A stretch of DNA of 64,000 nucleotides, taken from positions 62,001 to 126,000 of the forward strand of contig JAHBNG010000001.1 of NCBI GenBank assembly GCA_019217005.1, written 5' to 3'. Position numbers and translations under genes: made by a program. The first letter of the stretch is position 1. Every line of letters starts with the position of its first letter. The notes beneath the pieces were generated by a model. The model ran no database searches and had not been told where the DNA came from. It saw only the letters and a list, made by a program, of their open reading frames with translations. Below are positions 18,107 to 28,428 of the stretch, piece by piece. The DNA comes from Chloroflexi bacterium TSY. GTDB lineage: Bacteria > Chloroflexota > Anaerolineae > Caldilineales > Caldilineaceae.

Positions 18107-19631
18107 TTATGGTGTGAATTCGACCTATGAGGCATTCAAACGGGCGTATGAGTTTGATCCGGTGGCGTTTGTGCATGATTGTCTTTCGTGGCGGAGTGGT
18201 GAGGGGCCAACGTTTTATCAAGAGGATGCACTGGCTTCTCTTCCTCTGTACAAGCGTGTTTGTATGCGTGGGCCGCATGGGTTGGGAAAGACGACGCTGA
18301 ATGCATGGACTGTGCTTTGGTTCTCGTTGACGCGGGATGGTGTGGATTCGGCGGTGGATGGGGACTGGAAATGTTTGCAGACGGCGAGCGTGTGGCGGCA
18401 GTTGGAGAGATATTTGTGGCCAGAGATCCGGAAGTGGCGCAGTCGTCTGCGGTGGGATGTGATTGGTCGGGATCCGTTTGACCCGAAGGCGGAGGCGTTT
18501 TTGATGTCGATGCGGTTGAAGACGGGGGAAGCGTTTCCGGTGGCATCAGACAATTATGACTTTATTGAGGGTGCCCATGCGGATCGGATTCTGTATATCT
18601 TTGATGAGAGTAAGGCGATTCCGGGGGCGACGTTTGATGCGGCGGAGGGTGCGTTCTCTGGTGCGGGTGATGATACGGGACGCGAGGCGTTTGGGTTGGC
18701 GTGTTCGACGCCGGGTAGACCGCAGGGACGGTTCTATGAGATTCAGTCGCGGAAGGCTGGGTATGAGGATTGGCACGTGATTCGAGTGACCAAGGATGAT
18801 GCAATCAAGGCCGGTCGGATTAGTGCGCAGTGGGCGGAGCAGCGGGCGAAACAGTGGGGCGTTGGCACGGCGCTTTATCAGAATCGTGTAGAGGGTGAGT
18901 TTGCGTCGAGTGCTGAGGATAGCGTGATTCCGCTGGCGTGGATTGAGGCGGCTGTGGATCGCTGGCATGTTTGGTCTGATGCCGGGATGCCTGGGGAGTT
19001 GACGAGCCTGGGTGTGGATGTGGGTCGCGGTGGTGACAAGTCTGTGCTGGCGCCGGTGTATGATAAGTTCATTGTTGGTGAGTTGGAGAAGGTGTCGAAT
19101 CAGGAAACCATGCAGATTGTAGGTTGGATCGGGATGCGGCGTCCAGTGCGTGAGAAGAATGTACCGGTCATCATCGATGTAGTTGGCGTCGGTGCCGGCG
19201 TTGTGGATCGGGGTCGGGAGCTTGGGTATCGGATTGTGGCGTTCTCGGCTGGGCGAAAGACGAAGGCGACGGATCGAAGTGGGGAGTTGTTGTTTATGGA
19301 TTTGCGGTCTGCGGCATGGTGGTGGACCAGAGAACTGCTCGATCCAGAAAATGGGTTTGAAGTTGCATTGCCGGATGATGAGGAGTTGATTGGCGAGTTG
19401 AGTGCGCCGACCTGGTGGCCAACGTCTGGGGGTAAGATTCAGGTGGAGCCGAAGATTTCGAAGACGGAAGAAGGTGAAGCGAAAGGTGTCCTTCGGCAGG
19501 CTCAGGGTGTGCGGAAGAAGATTGGTCGCAGCACGGATAGTGCTGATGCTGTGATCCAGGGGTTGGTTGGTCAGGCACTGGTTGCGTTTGATGAGGACGA
19601 TGAGCCGGAGGTGAGTGTGGGAGGGTATTGA
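18021..19631 (+). CDS. terL: Phage terminase large subunit
   Basis: 536 residues from ATG 18021 (a GTG at 18012 is in frame; an ATG at 18090 has a better GGAG and would shorten the overlap with the upstream gene). ATPase domain: Walker A GPHGLGKTT (84-92), Walker B ILYIFDE (190-196). Nuclease domain: acidic GVDVGRGGDKS (~331-341), IIDVVGVGAG, and a C-terminal STDSADAV helix with the last metal ligands. Length and motif order fit a complete packaging motor. It heads the phage plus-strand block. Confidence 0.92.
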   Translation: MSGDDFWLQRPPTSEEFFLSELAMRLDPDYGVNSTYEAFKRAYEFDPVAFVHDCLSWRSGEGPTFYQEDALASLPLYKRVCMRGPHGLGKTTLNAWTVLWFSLTRDGVDSAVDGDWKCLQTASVWRQLERYLWPEIRKWRSRLRWDVIGRDPFDPKAEAFLMSMRLKTGEAFPVASDNYDFIEGAHADRILYIFDESKAIPGATFDAAEGAFSGAGDDTGREAFGLACSTPGRPQGRFYEIQSRKAGYEDWHVIRVTKDDAIKAGRISAQWAEQRAKQWGVGTALYQNRVEGEFASSAEDSVIPLAWIEAAVDRWHVWSDAGMPGELTSLGVDVGRGGDKSVLAPVYDKFIVGELEKVSNQETMQIVGWIGMRRPVREKNVPVIIDVVGVGAGVVDRGRELGYRIVAFSAGRKTKATDRSGELLFMDLRSAAWWWTRELLDPENGFEVALPDDEELIGELSAPTWWPTSGGKIQVEPKISKTEEGEAKGVLRQAQGVRKKIGRSTDSADAVIQGLVGQALVAFDEDDEPEVSVGGY

Positions 19632-19788
19632 GCGGAGAACGTAGAACGGGGAACGGAGAGCAAAGAACGAGGTGTCACGCACGTGAACTTGTAAAGTTCT
19701 AAAAAACGAGAAGTAGGTTGGATGTTTGTGGAATGATTAAAAAACAACAGGGAATTGTTATTGATGTGGAAAAGTGGGGAGGGAGATT

Positions 19789-20088
19789 ATGTCTCGGTCG
19801 GATATTTTGGAGAAGTCGGATGAGGTTCGTGAGATGTTGGCGAATGTGCGGTTGCGGCCAACAAATTTGGTGAGGACGGTGCATACGTTGTTTCGGATGC
19901 AGTTTCTATTGTTGGATATGATTGACTTTTTGTTGGAGGAGACGGAGGAGGAAGAGGCTAAAGCTGAGGAAGCCTTTTTACAAAGGTCGGCTAAGGCTGA
20001 GGAAGAGGTAGGGGAAGCTGATCGGGAGCAGTTGGTATTGGTTGATTCTGGGAATCGTTCAAATGGACAAGTGTATTACTCAAGTTGA
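19789..20088 (+). CDS. Small coiled phage protein
   Basis: 99 residues from ATG 19789, which follows GGGAGGGAG. Helical N-terminus (SDILEKSDEVREMLANVR), a hydrophobic FLLLDMIDFLLEE helix, then a Glu/Ala/Lys-rich tail. The tail DNA contains the GAGGAAGAGGCTAA repeat also found at 39610 and 50290. It overlaps the methylase start by 26 bp. Function unknown. Upstream, 19632-19690 holds a period-7 tract and a TGTCACGCACGTGA half-palindrome. Confidence 0.5.
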   Translation: MSRSDILEKSDEVREMLANVRLRPTNLVRTVHTLFRMQFLLLDMIDFLLEETEEEEAKAEEAFLQRSAKAEEEVGEADREQLVLVDSGNRSNGQVYYSS

Positions 20089-20261
20089 TTGTGAGAAACG
20101 ATATGGTGTCATTATTGCGGATTGTCCTTGGCGATATTCGAATCGGGGGTTGAATGGCTCGGCGGAGAAACATTATCGGACGATGACAGTGTCGGAGTTG
20201 TGCGAGTTGGATGTTGCTTGTCGGGCGTTGGATGATTCGGTTTTGTTGCTGTGGGGGACCT

Positions 20262-21705
20262 TGTATGGTTCGGTCACTTCGTGACCTCCGATATTCGAGG
20301 ACATCGTGGCCTAGGTGTACCTGACTCGGGATGCGAAATAGAGACGCCATTCTGAAATCGCTTCCTGTTTGATAAGCGCTAGATAGTTGTCGAAAGGCAG
20401 CTGAGTATGGTGAAGACCTTTGATGGGAATGCGCTTAATGATGTTGCCGTCGAGTTCAACCCGGAAGGTGCGAGTGCGAGCCATGAGTCGCAGGAGGACA
20501 GTACGGCCGCGATGATGTCTACCGATGTAATAGGAATCTTTATTGACGCGCACACTGCCATTGGAAGTCACGCAGCGGTAAAGGGCGGTTGTCCCAATGA
20601 AAAAGCCAGCGATCCGGATCAACCATTTCTGGAAGAGCAGGCCGTTCAGGGAGGAGGGGAAAGGCAATGCGAGGCGGTTGATTGTCGCAAGTAAGCGCTT
20701 GGTTGGGTCGTTCGAAATTGTAATGGTGAGCAAATTCTTGATTGGTGCTGATGGTCTCTTCAAGCGTGCGCGGTTTCTGGCGGCGCACACACTCATATTC
20801 ATAAGTGCGATGGAAGCGCTCAACAAAGGCATTGAGGTCAGGTCGTTGGGGCGGACAGAGATCGATCTCAATCCCCATGCAAAGTAAAAAACGGATCGTA
20901 GCGGATGGAAAGTCCCGGCTTTGTGCAGCACCCACGAAGCGCGGATCTCGATCAAAGGTGATTTTTTCAGGCACTCCCCAGTCTTGAAAGGTCGTGGCGA
21001 GGACATCGATAGCTGTCTCAGCGTTATAGTCGTTCCGTGCCTCGTTCGATAAAAGAACCGATGTCCCAACATCGATCACATTCAGGACCTCGACATGATG
21101 TGCTCTTCTGCCATCCAGAGCGGGTGCAACGGTGGTGACGTCCTTAAAATCCATCTGGAGATTGCACATCGGTTCTGGTCGCTCGACTGGTTCAGGTCTG
21201 GCTGGTCCAGGCCGCCAGATACGCTGATTTTCATCCAGGATTTTCCAAACGGTACTCGTTGATGTGGGCAGATAGTCACCACTCGCCCGCAGCTCTTCGT
21301 TGCGATGAAGATAGTAGAGAATCGCCCTTGGGCCTGGAATCCGTCCCAGGTTTTCAGGTGGATTATCTCGTATCTCCAGAATTGCATCAATCACCCGCTG
21401 ACTCACTGGGCTTCCTGCTGTCTGAGGACGACGTGACTGACTACACAACGCGCTCAGATCGTTGGCCCGAGTGCCAGCCAGCCGTCTTTTCCACTTCTTC
21501 ACCCAGCCCACCGACCGACCCGTTAACTCGGCGAGCTGCTTGTTTGTCCAGGATGCTTCCTCTTGCAGAAGCTCACGTAGCCTTTGACGGTCTGCTCTTA
21601 ATTGCTCTTCCATGATGCCGCTCCTCTCCTAAGCCGTAAGAGCTACATCTTACCTGGCTACGATGTCTTCGAACAAAACAGGTCACGAAGTGTCCGAACC
21701 ATACA
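20262..21705 (-). mobile_element. IS481-family element (1444 bp)
   Basis: Imperfect terminal repeats TGTATGGTTCGG...; flanking duplication GACCT at 20257-20261 and 21706-21710. It interrupts the methylase gene. Confidence 0.9.
20311..21613 (-). pseudogene. IS481 transposase, frameshifted near the C-terminus
   Basis: An N-terminal HTH (LAELTGRSVGWVKKWKRR) is followed by an integrase core with D in MDFKD, D in DRDPRFVG and E in NAFVERFHR. The first frame stops near 20540 with an aberrant FQWQCARQ ending. The natural C-terminus (VTSNGSVRVNKDSYYIGR onward) continues in the next frame to 20311, so about one base is lost or gained near 20585. Confidence 0.8.
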
Positions 21706-22099
21706 GACCTGGCCGCTGTTGCCCCAGGCGCTGCGAGTTGGTCACGCTTGGGGGTTTGAGTATGTGACGGGTTTGCCGTGGATTAAGCTGGTACCGGGGA
21801 GTCCTGTGGAGAATTTGGTCCTGTCGTTTGGCACGGGTTTCTGGGTGCGTGGCTGTAGTGAGCTCATCATGATTTGGTGGAGAGGGAAGCCGGCGTTGCC
21901 GAAAGAGACCTATGTTGGGTTGGTGAGTGAGCGGTTCAAGCATAGCCGAAAGCCAGCGAATTTGTACGAGTTGGCTGAGTCGATGGATGGACCGTATTTG
22001 GAGTTGTTTGCAAGAGAGCAGCGTGAGGGGTGGGACGTGTTTGGTGATGGCGCAGAGCGCCCACTTCGTGAAGAGATCGATGGATCCATTGAGCTGTAG

Positions 22100-22153
22100 C
22101 AGCGGATTGGACAGCGGATTTGAGTAAACACGAATGGTTTGAACACGAATAAG
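22100..22153 (+). repeat. AGCGGATT/AACACGAATGG repeat block, copy 1
   Basis: Begins at the methylase stop: two AGCGGATT units, then AAACACGAATGG and GAACACGAATAAG. Copies 2 and 3 follow the portal gene and the Gp37-like gene. Confidence 0.65.
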
Positions 22154-22197
22154 ATGGTTGGGTTGGGGGGTTGCTTGATAGAGAGGAGTGGATAGGG

Positions 22198-23874
22198 ATG
22201 GCGGATACAAAGGTTCGACGAGGGGGAGAGTTGGAAAATGCGAGTCAGCAGGGGCGGTTTGATGAGGGAAGTGCGTTGTGGGCAGGCATCTTGGATTTGG
22301 GGCGGCGGACGATTCCGGGGTGTCCGAATCCGGATCAGGATGTGCAAGGGTATGACCACTGGATGCAATTGATGTTGAAGCGGGGGCCGGTGTTGCCGGG
22401 GATGGTGGCGAAGGTGATTGGGTCGGCGGCGTCGCGGGGGTGGAATCTGCTGGGTGGTCGCAACACGGTGATCCAGACCAAGGAGATGCTGAACTTTGCC
22501 GATGATGGACGGGGGTGGTATGCGTTTGTGGAGAGTCTGGCACGTTCCTTCTATACCCGCAATATGGGTGCGTTTGTGGAGTTGCAGCGGCGGTTTGCGC
22601 CTGAGTTTGATGAGATGGCGGATGAGTGGTCGTTTCAGTTTAGTCAGGTGTGTGCGATTTACAATATGGACTCGACCAAAGTGAGATGGCGAAAGGATCG
22701 TAATTTTCCGATTACGTTTGAGAATCGTCGTTGGGGGCGCTTTGACTTTTTTCATGTGGTGGCGAATCCGGGCGATACGGATCAGACGCGGCATATTGGA
22801 AACTCTCCTTTGGCGTTGTGTATGCAGAATCTGGCGCTGATGATCTTGATTTGGGAATGGGAGCAGGGCAATTTGGATCCGGATTTCATCGATGCGCTGC
22901 TGTTGTTGAGTGGAGCTGAGGAGGAGCAGTTGGGTCAGGCATTTCGGGCGCGTGAGCAGGCCATTGAAGAGAAAGGCAATGCGGCGAAGCGGTTGGGTGT
23001 GATTGCGAATTTGAATGGTGAGATCCAGGCGGAGTTGTTGTTTTTGCGGAGACGACCGGAAAGCTTGGAGGATTTCGAGCGGCGCATTCGGTTGATCTAC
23101 GAAGTGTATGCCATGAATCTCGGCAAGGATGTGACCTTCTTTTTTCCGACGGCGTTTGGGTCTTTGTTGGGGCGGAGTGCACGCGAGGTGACGACGATTG
23201 AACGAGTGGCGGACGAGGCGAATATCTTTCATCCGAAGGTGCAGGAGGCGCTGCAGAAGTGGGTGATTCCCCGAACATCACACTTCGAGTTTGTGGACAA
23301 TAGCGTTTCGGAGACGGAGGATATTGCTCGGCTGAAGGAGTTGGCGGGGATTGGGAAGACATTGTTTGAAGCAGAGCGGACGAATCAAGTGGACAGGGCG
23401 TCGGAGACGACGTCCGTGGAGCATCTGGCGACCCGTGATGAAGTTCGTGCTCTTCTTGGTGAGAAGGATAAGCGGTTCTCTTCTTGGACGCCGGTTGAGG
23501 AGGATGTGACTGTGACGGATGAGGAGGGTCTTCGTTCGTTGAAACAGTTGCGGGAATTGCCGCAGATGGAGGAGTTGATTGTTGGGTATCGGGCTGGTCA
23601 CTATTTGGATGATCAGTTGATTCGGTATGAGTGGCGGGTGGAGCCAGAATCGCAGAAGGTTGTGGATGGGGCAAAGCCCCCACATCGTGAACGGGTGCGA
23701 TATTTGCCGTGGAGTGTGGAGGAGTTAGCGCGGCGGCAGGTGTGGCCGGTGCCGGGCTATCAACCATGTCGTGCGCAGCACGTGCTACGCACGGCGCGCA
23801 CTAGTGAGAATATGATGTTGGTGGAGAATGGTGGAGTGCGTGGGCCGTTTGTGATTGAAGGGGGTGTTGGCTGA
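22198..23874 (+). CDS. Phage portal protein
   Basis: 558 residues from ATG 22198, which has GAGGAG upstream; the in-frame TTG at 22171 is less likely. Portal signature stretches include VAKVIGSAASRGWNL, FVESLARSFYTRNMGAFVEL and RLIYEVYAMNLGKDVTFF, and the length is typical. It forms the dodecameric DNA entry vertex of the capsid. It follows terL and the methylase as expected. Afterwards phage order is broken by about 7.7 kb of inserted DNA before the prohead protease at 31601. Confidence 0.8.
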   Translation: MADTKVRRGGELENASQQGRFDEGSALWAGILDLGRRTIPGCPNPDQDVQGYDHWMQLMLKRGPVLPGMVAKVIGSAASRGWNLLGGRNTVIQTKEMLNFADDGRGWYAFVESLARSFYTRNMGAFVELQRRFAPEFDEMADEWSFQFSQVCAIYNMDSTKVRWRKDRNFPITFENRRWGRFDFFHVVANPGDTDQTRHIGNSPLALCMQNLALMILIWEWEQGNLDPDFIDALLLLSGAEEEQLGQAFRAREQAIEEKGNAAKRLGVIANLNGEIQAELLFLRRRPESLEDFERRIRLIYEVYAMNLGKDVTFFFPTAFGSLLGRSAREVTTIERVADEANIFHPKVQEALQKWVIPRTSHFEFVDNSVSETEDIARLKELAGIGKTLFEAERTNQVDRASETTSVEHLATRDEVRALLGEKDKRFSSWTPVEEDVTVTDEEGLRSLKQLRELPQMEELIVGYRAGHYLDDQLIRYEWRVEPESQKVVDGAKPPHRERVRYLPWSVEELARRQVWPVPGYQPCRAQHVLRTARTSENMMLVENGGVRGPFVIEGGVG

Positions 23875-23885
23875 TCGTTAGAAGG

Positions 23886-23913
23886 TAAACACGAATGGTT
23901 GGACACGAATAAG
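23886..23913 (+). repeat. AACACGAATGG repeat block, copy 2
   Basis: AAACACGAATGGTTGGACACGAATAAG-like block 12 bp after the portal stop. Matches 22126-22153. The remaining stretch to 24065 has a GCAATGTGCCGTTGACACTT segment and no gene. Confidence 0.6.
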
Positions 23914-25559
23914 AGGGGGATAGGTTTCAAAAGCAGCGTCAGTTTGACGGGCGGCAATGTGCCGTTGACACTTTGCTGGTTGTACGGTCGGAGGTTGCGC
24001 AGCTGGAAGCAGCGCCTACGTGTTAGGGGGTTGGGCGTGATTCAGAAGTGATAGAGGGTACGTTAACAATTGAATGAATAAAAGAAGGTGTCATCCTGTA
24101 AAATGGTGAGTGCAAAATCAACCAAAGTAACAGGAGACAACCTTCCGATGAAATTGTACACTGAAGTCAACTCAAATGCAGCATGTTGGCCGGAGCCGCT
24201 GGAAAGCGTCTATCAATCGCTAGGCAATGCGCCAGCCACAGAGATAGCCCCGAAATTGCCTCATCTGGGAGTGTCAGACATTCTCTTCATGAGTACGGTG
24301 ATGTCGATTCCTGGTGCCGAAAGGCCGTGGGGGATCGTGACTTGGATGTCCGACGTATTTAGACTGTCACGACCGAGTCTCTACGGCCTTTCGGCCCGAG
24401 TCAAGCAACGTCTGAATAATAGTGATGACGTTGTGGAGGTAGCCACCCCATTGGTGTCGTCGTATCGTCTGGAACGGACGGTGCTGACGGCGGCGTTTCC
24501 AGGCAAGATGGCGTTGCGACCGATGCAGGAGGTCTTGTGCGAAGCGCTGGAAGAGTCACGCAGTGTTGGTTGGCTGAGCGGGTTGCTGAATGATGCGGGA
24601 GACAAAGCGGGTGAAGTGCTAGCCAACATCGATACCAGTCCGCTGGGTGCAGTGATGGTGGCACGTGATGAGACCTTCTTTCAGGGAACGCCCATCTTGT
24701 TGGTCATTGACCCAGTGAGTACAACCATTCTGTTGACGCAAGCGTGTGAAGACCGCCAAGCTGACACATGGGGTCTGGCTTTGCTGCAGGCGCAGGAACA
24801 AGGCGTCCAAATCGCCGGTCTGGTCGAGGACATGGCTCGCATGTATCCCAAGTCGCAGCAGGAAATCGGCCTTGATGTTGCGGTGCAGAAAGACACATGG
24901 CACATCGAACGAGACGGGAGCCAAGTCTTGCGTGACTTGGAACGGAGTGCCTTGCGAGCCACCAAGCAAGTTCTGACCCTGGAGAAAAACTGGCGAAGGC
25001 ATGGGATGAGACCTTTTGTGGAGAAATACATCCCGCAGTGGTCAAGGAAGAACAACGCTATGCCCAACACGCCGCCTTTGCCTGTGTACTTGACCATTTC
25101 TGTGATGCCCTCGAACTCGTCGACTGGCGGAGCGGTGAAATCCGTGACGCCACAACCGCCCACTGGTATCTTGAGGAGACCCTGACGATGATGGCGACGA
25201 TTGACTACCACCGAGTCCAGCAATGGTACAAGACCCTGCGCAAACATCAGCACCAACTTCTCACGGCACTCGACTGGTTAAACAGCTCACTTGAACCCTT
25301 GCGCACCGACCTGCTTCAGCACTGCTCAACCTCCGAGGTGGCACAACACTTCGAGCGGACCGTGGCACGGGCCTGGCGTCTACAGCAAGCTCTCATCAAC
25401 AGTTACAGCAAAAGTCGGGTACAGAAATATTATGACAAGTAAATGATTGCGACCAAAAAGAGATAAATTGAAGACCTCCGGAAGAAAAGGCTAGAATAGG
25501 AGAGGCCAAGGAGGTCCGGAAAAAAAAGAAGGAGAAGCAGGTAGAGAAACGATACTACC

Positions 25560-27218
25560 GACCAACAAAGAAGCGCTGTCCGAACTGCAAAAGCAAACTG
25601 AAAAGAAGCTATAAATTATGGCATAAGTATCTGGAAACACTGGAGGGCAGATATTATGTGGTAAGTCATGGATATCGGTGTCAAAATGAGAACTGCTTGC
25701 AGCAAGAAGTGGTCTATCGTTCCCAAGAAGCAGAAGAGTTGGGTGTACCCGAATGCGGTTATGGGTTAGATGTAATCGTCGAAATAGGATACCAACGATT
25801 TTGGCATCAACGAAGAGTGGCCGAAATCCATAAAGGACTAAAAGAGCGGATAACGATATCTGAAAGACAAGTGCTGAACTTAATCGGTACATTTTTAGCC
25901 TTGTTGCGAGCTGGACAGCCAGCGAAGGTAGTAAACCAGCAGAAAAAATGGAAAAGGTTGGGCGGACTAATCCTCTCCATAGATGGGATGCAACCAGAGA
26001 AAGGAAGTCCAGCGCTCTATGTGGTTCGAGAAGTCCAGTTAGACATCACTTTGATGGCAGAAGTGTTGGAATCAGGGACTCACAAGACTCAGTAGATCCA
26101 AATTTCAGGTTTTGAGAGAGAATTCTGGCTAAACAGTTGACATAAATACAAATTTGCCGGTCGATATCTAGTTTTTGCGTTAGATTTGGGCGATTTTCAG
26201 ATATGAAATAGGTTGTTTTCTGTAACCGAAATCTGAATAAATGACTCCAAAATCCCTGCAATCTCGACTGAAAATCGCCAAAAACGCCAAATTTGGATCT
26301 ACTGAGACTTGTCAGTTCCATTGCATTAAAGAAGCTGGGCGACTCACTTATGCGCTTGACCGTACAATGAAAACTCAACTCAAAAAGAAGCTGCGTGGCT
26401 TTTTGAATCGGGTCTACAAAACGGTTCGAGAATTGGCGGAAACCGATCCCTACAAAGCAGTTCTTTTGCAATATACTCGCTATCTGCGGTTCACTTTATT
26501 GACAAGAGGATTGGCTCCTTTTGAATTAGGTGGCTTACAGATGGTTCAACAATTAATCACGATTGAAGCATCATTATTACGGGCTCAGGAAAAAGGGGGC
26601 ATCCGTTACTGACCCGCTTAATCAAGATTGCTGGTTTTCATCGTTTTGTTGCACTGTTCAAGCCAACCGCTTACGACGGCAACTTGGGTGGTTGGTGGCA
26701 CTCCAACGGCTTTTGTCGCCTGACTCTCAAGCTGACGACCAGGTACAGGTCACTGCTCATTCCGTTGCATCAGCTGTTGATCAATATTTAGTCGCATTGA
26801 CACAGGATACGACTCTCGATGACGCAGATCGCTCGATTGTTCAGCATATCAACACAACATTTCGCAACCGTTGGTGGGGGCTCTTTGTCTGCTACGATGT
26901 CTCGGGTCTTCCTTCCACTAACAATGCCCTGGAGGGCTTCTTTGGCCGCTTGAAAACCAATCAACGACTTATCACTGGACGCAAAAGTGTTAATAACTTC
27001 GTCCTTCGCTATGGCTCTTCCGGCTGCGATCCGTTGACTGGTCCGCTTATTTATTTGAACGGCAACGTTTACATTCGATCCTGGCTGAACGCAAAGATTA
27101 TTTTCGCTTTTGCCATCACCTTGATTCAGTCGTTTCTGAACTTGAAATCGCTTGGGAGTCTGCTCTTCTTTCAAATACAAATCGTCATGATTCTGACTCC
27201 CCTTCTAACTCAACATAA
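25560..27218 (+). pseudogene. Zinc-finger transposase, multiple frameshifts
   Basis: Pieces: an N-terminal CPNC...C finger (KKRCPNCKSKLKRSYK, YRCQNENC), a middle part with LILSIDGMQPEKGSPALYVV, and a C-terminal part with LPSTNNALEGFFGRLK. MITE A1 interrupts it after GTHKT; excision restores THKTCQFHCIKEAG. At least two more frame changes occur after 26600. Decayed; family not assigned. Confidence 0.7.
26090..26305 (+). mobile_element. 216-bp MITE, copy A1
   Basis: Ends CAGTAGATCCAAATTT and AAATTTGGATCTACTGA; 4-bp duplication GACT at 26086-26089 and 26306-26309. Inserted in the nested transposase. Confidence 0.95.
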
Positions 27219-27744
27219 TAAATTTGTACCCGACTTTTGCTGCTACTGCTCATCAATGGCCATCTACCCTTCCGTCGCCTCGCCCAACAGGCTCAGGAGT
27301 TACTGGCAACCTTGATTTACCAGATGCCTCTACGTCAGCGACTGGCACAGCTACTTACCCAACGCTTGGATGCCGCTTGTCGAACCTCTAGCCTTATCGA
27401 GTGCATTAATGGCTTGCTCAAGCGCTTCCTTCACAACCGCCGTACCTTGCCTGACCTCCCTGCCTTGCAACGCTATCTCAATCTCTTCACCCTTTGGCAC
27501 AACATGCGGGTCTATCAGCGGGGCAAGCGACAGGGCCTAAGCCCATTCCAGATGGCGGGCATTCACACCCATGACGCCGATTGGCTCACCTTACTCGGCT
27601 ATCCCGCCTCTTAGTCGCACAACTCATCCACCCACATTCCTGCACTGACGACTCAGTGCTGACTTTACTGTGCTTATCTCTCATCTCTTATTCATTCAAT
27701 TGTAAAGGTACTTGTACTTCACTTTGAACCATGCCGGGGGTTGT

Positions 27745-28008
27745 ATGTCGAAGCAGAGTCGATTTTACACTGGTGGTTCTTCTTTTTTGTTGACGCGGCG
27801 GGAGCGTGATGTGGCTCGGTTGTTGACGGCTGGGTATTATCCGGGGGAGATTGCGCGACGGTTGCATATTTCGAGGCGGACGGTGGAGTTTCATGAGCGG
27901 AATATTCGGGAGAAGTTGGGGGTGTCTTGTCGGTTTCGCGCGGCGTTGCGGTTGGTGCGGATGGAGTATGAGGAGAGGATACGGGGTTTGTCGATTGGTG
28001 GGTTTTGA
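27745..28008 (+). CDS. LuxR-type HTH protein
   Basis: 87 residues from ATG 27745 after GGGGG. Almost the whole protein is a GerE/LuxR helix-turn-helix: LTRRERDVARLLTAGYYPGE, RRLHISRRTVEFHERNIREK. There is no receiver or ligand domain. G-rich codon use matches the phage block, so it is probably a phage regulator stranded between insertions. It could control late genes or bind one of the dispersed palindromes; both are guesses. Confidence 0.7.
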   Translation: MSKQSRFYTGGSSFLLTRRERDVARLLTAGYYPGEIARRLHISRRTVEFHERNIREKLGVSCRFRAALRLVRMEYEERIRGLSIGGF

Positions 28009-28132
28009 GAGAGGCATATTATAAGGGGAATCGTTGTTACAATTTTTATTGCAGGCTTTTGGTCTCTTAAGATTGCACAGGACGTCGATCATCGTTTCGT
28101 CCAGATGGCAAAGTTTATTCGTTGGTGATGCT

Positions 28133-28153
28133 GAACAAACAGGCTGTTTGTTC
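28133..28153. repeat. 21-bp palindrome, copy 1
   Basis: GAACAAACAG and CTGTTTGTTC arms around a central G. Part of a ~50-bp dispersed repeat that begins ATGGCA about 26 bp upstream and continues with TTCGTTGGTG. Confidence 0.8.
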
Positions 28154-28195
28154 TACAATTGGATGAAACGATGACTGACGCCGAAATGCTTAATA

Positions 28196-28227
28196 AAAGC
28201 TCCCAGGAACCTAATCCTGGGAGCTTT
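28196..28227. terminator. Hairpin terminator
   Basis: 13-bp perfect stem AAAGCTCCCAGGA / TCCTGGGAGCTTT with a 6-nt loop, just past the stop of the minus-strand small membrane gene. Confidence 0.8.
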
Positions 28228-28428
28228 CGACCATCTAAACCAGCGTATATAGTAGATAACCAGCACCAGCAACAAGAGTCGCAATTGCCAGTCCTCGTGA
28301 CTGTATACGAATTTTAAGATCAACTTCAATTCCTATATCTTCTACACTGATTGCTAATCCATCGTTGCGTTTGGGTTGCTTATTGTTGGCGGTAATTAGC
28401 AGCTCAAACAATTCTTCAACTGTATATT

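Larger units (their letters stand above)
20063..22099 (+). pseudogene. MT-A70 adenine methyltransferase split by IS481
   Basis: Left part 20063-20261 carries IIADCPWRYS (the DPPW-type catalytic motif, with Cys at the second position) and LLLWGT. Right part 21711-22099 carries GFEYVTGLPWIK, GTGFWVRG and HSRKPANLYELAE. Removing 20262-21710 (the IS481 plus one GACCT) rejoins them in frame as LLLWGTWPLLPQ, giving 195 residues, the usual MT-A70 size. The ancestral enzyme would have made N6-methyladenine in DNA, a common phage defence against restriction. It is now inactive. Confidence 0.9.
25400..27248 (+). mobile_element. Nested insertion sequence with 8-bp duplication
   Basis: Ends CAGTTACAGCAAAAGTCGGG and the complement of CAGTAGCAGCAAAAGTCGGG; target duplication CTCATCAA at 25392-25399 and 27249-27256. 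It contains MITE copy A1. Its terminal repeats match the 104-bp MITE at 42540-42643. Confidence 0.85.
24103..27614 (+). pseudogene. Large transposase, frameshifted and interrupted
   Basis: The first frame (24103-25185) includes VARDETFFQGTPILLVIDPVS. A missing base in an A run near 24984 moves the frame to the one read through VKEEQRYAQHAAFA. That frame is cut at LINS by the nested IS and resumes after 27256 as GHLPFRRLAQQAQELLATLI, ending TLLGYPAS at 27614. Removing the nested IS and one CTCATCAA restores ...QQALINGHLPF... in frame. The exact IS family was not recognised. Confidence 0.75.
24066..27703 (+). mobile_element. Insertion sequence (host of a nested IS)
   Basis: Inverted ends ACAATTGAATGAATAA at 24066-24081 and its complement at 27688-27703. 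It carries a transposase gene that is itself interrupted by a second IS at 25400-27248. No clear target duplication was identified. Confidence 0.75.

Noticed and set aside
18546..19682. Long minus-strand frame opposite terL
   Set aside because: Arg/His/Pro/Thr-rich mirror of a G-rich coding strand; terL motifs on the plus strand are decisive. Similar long minus frames across 21.7-53.4 kb were rejected for the same reason.
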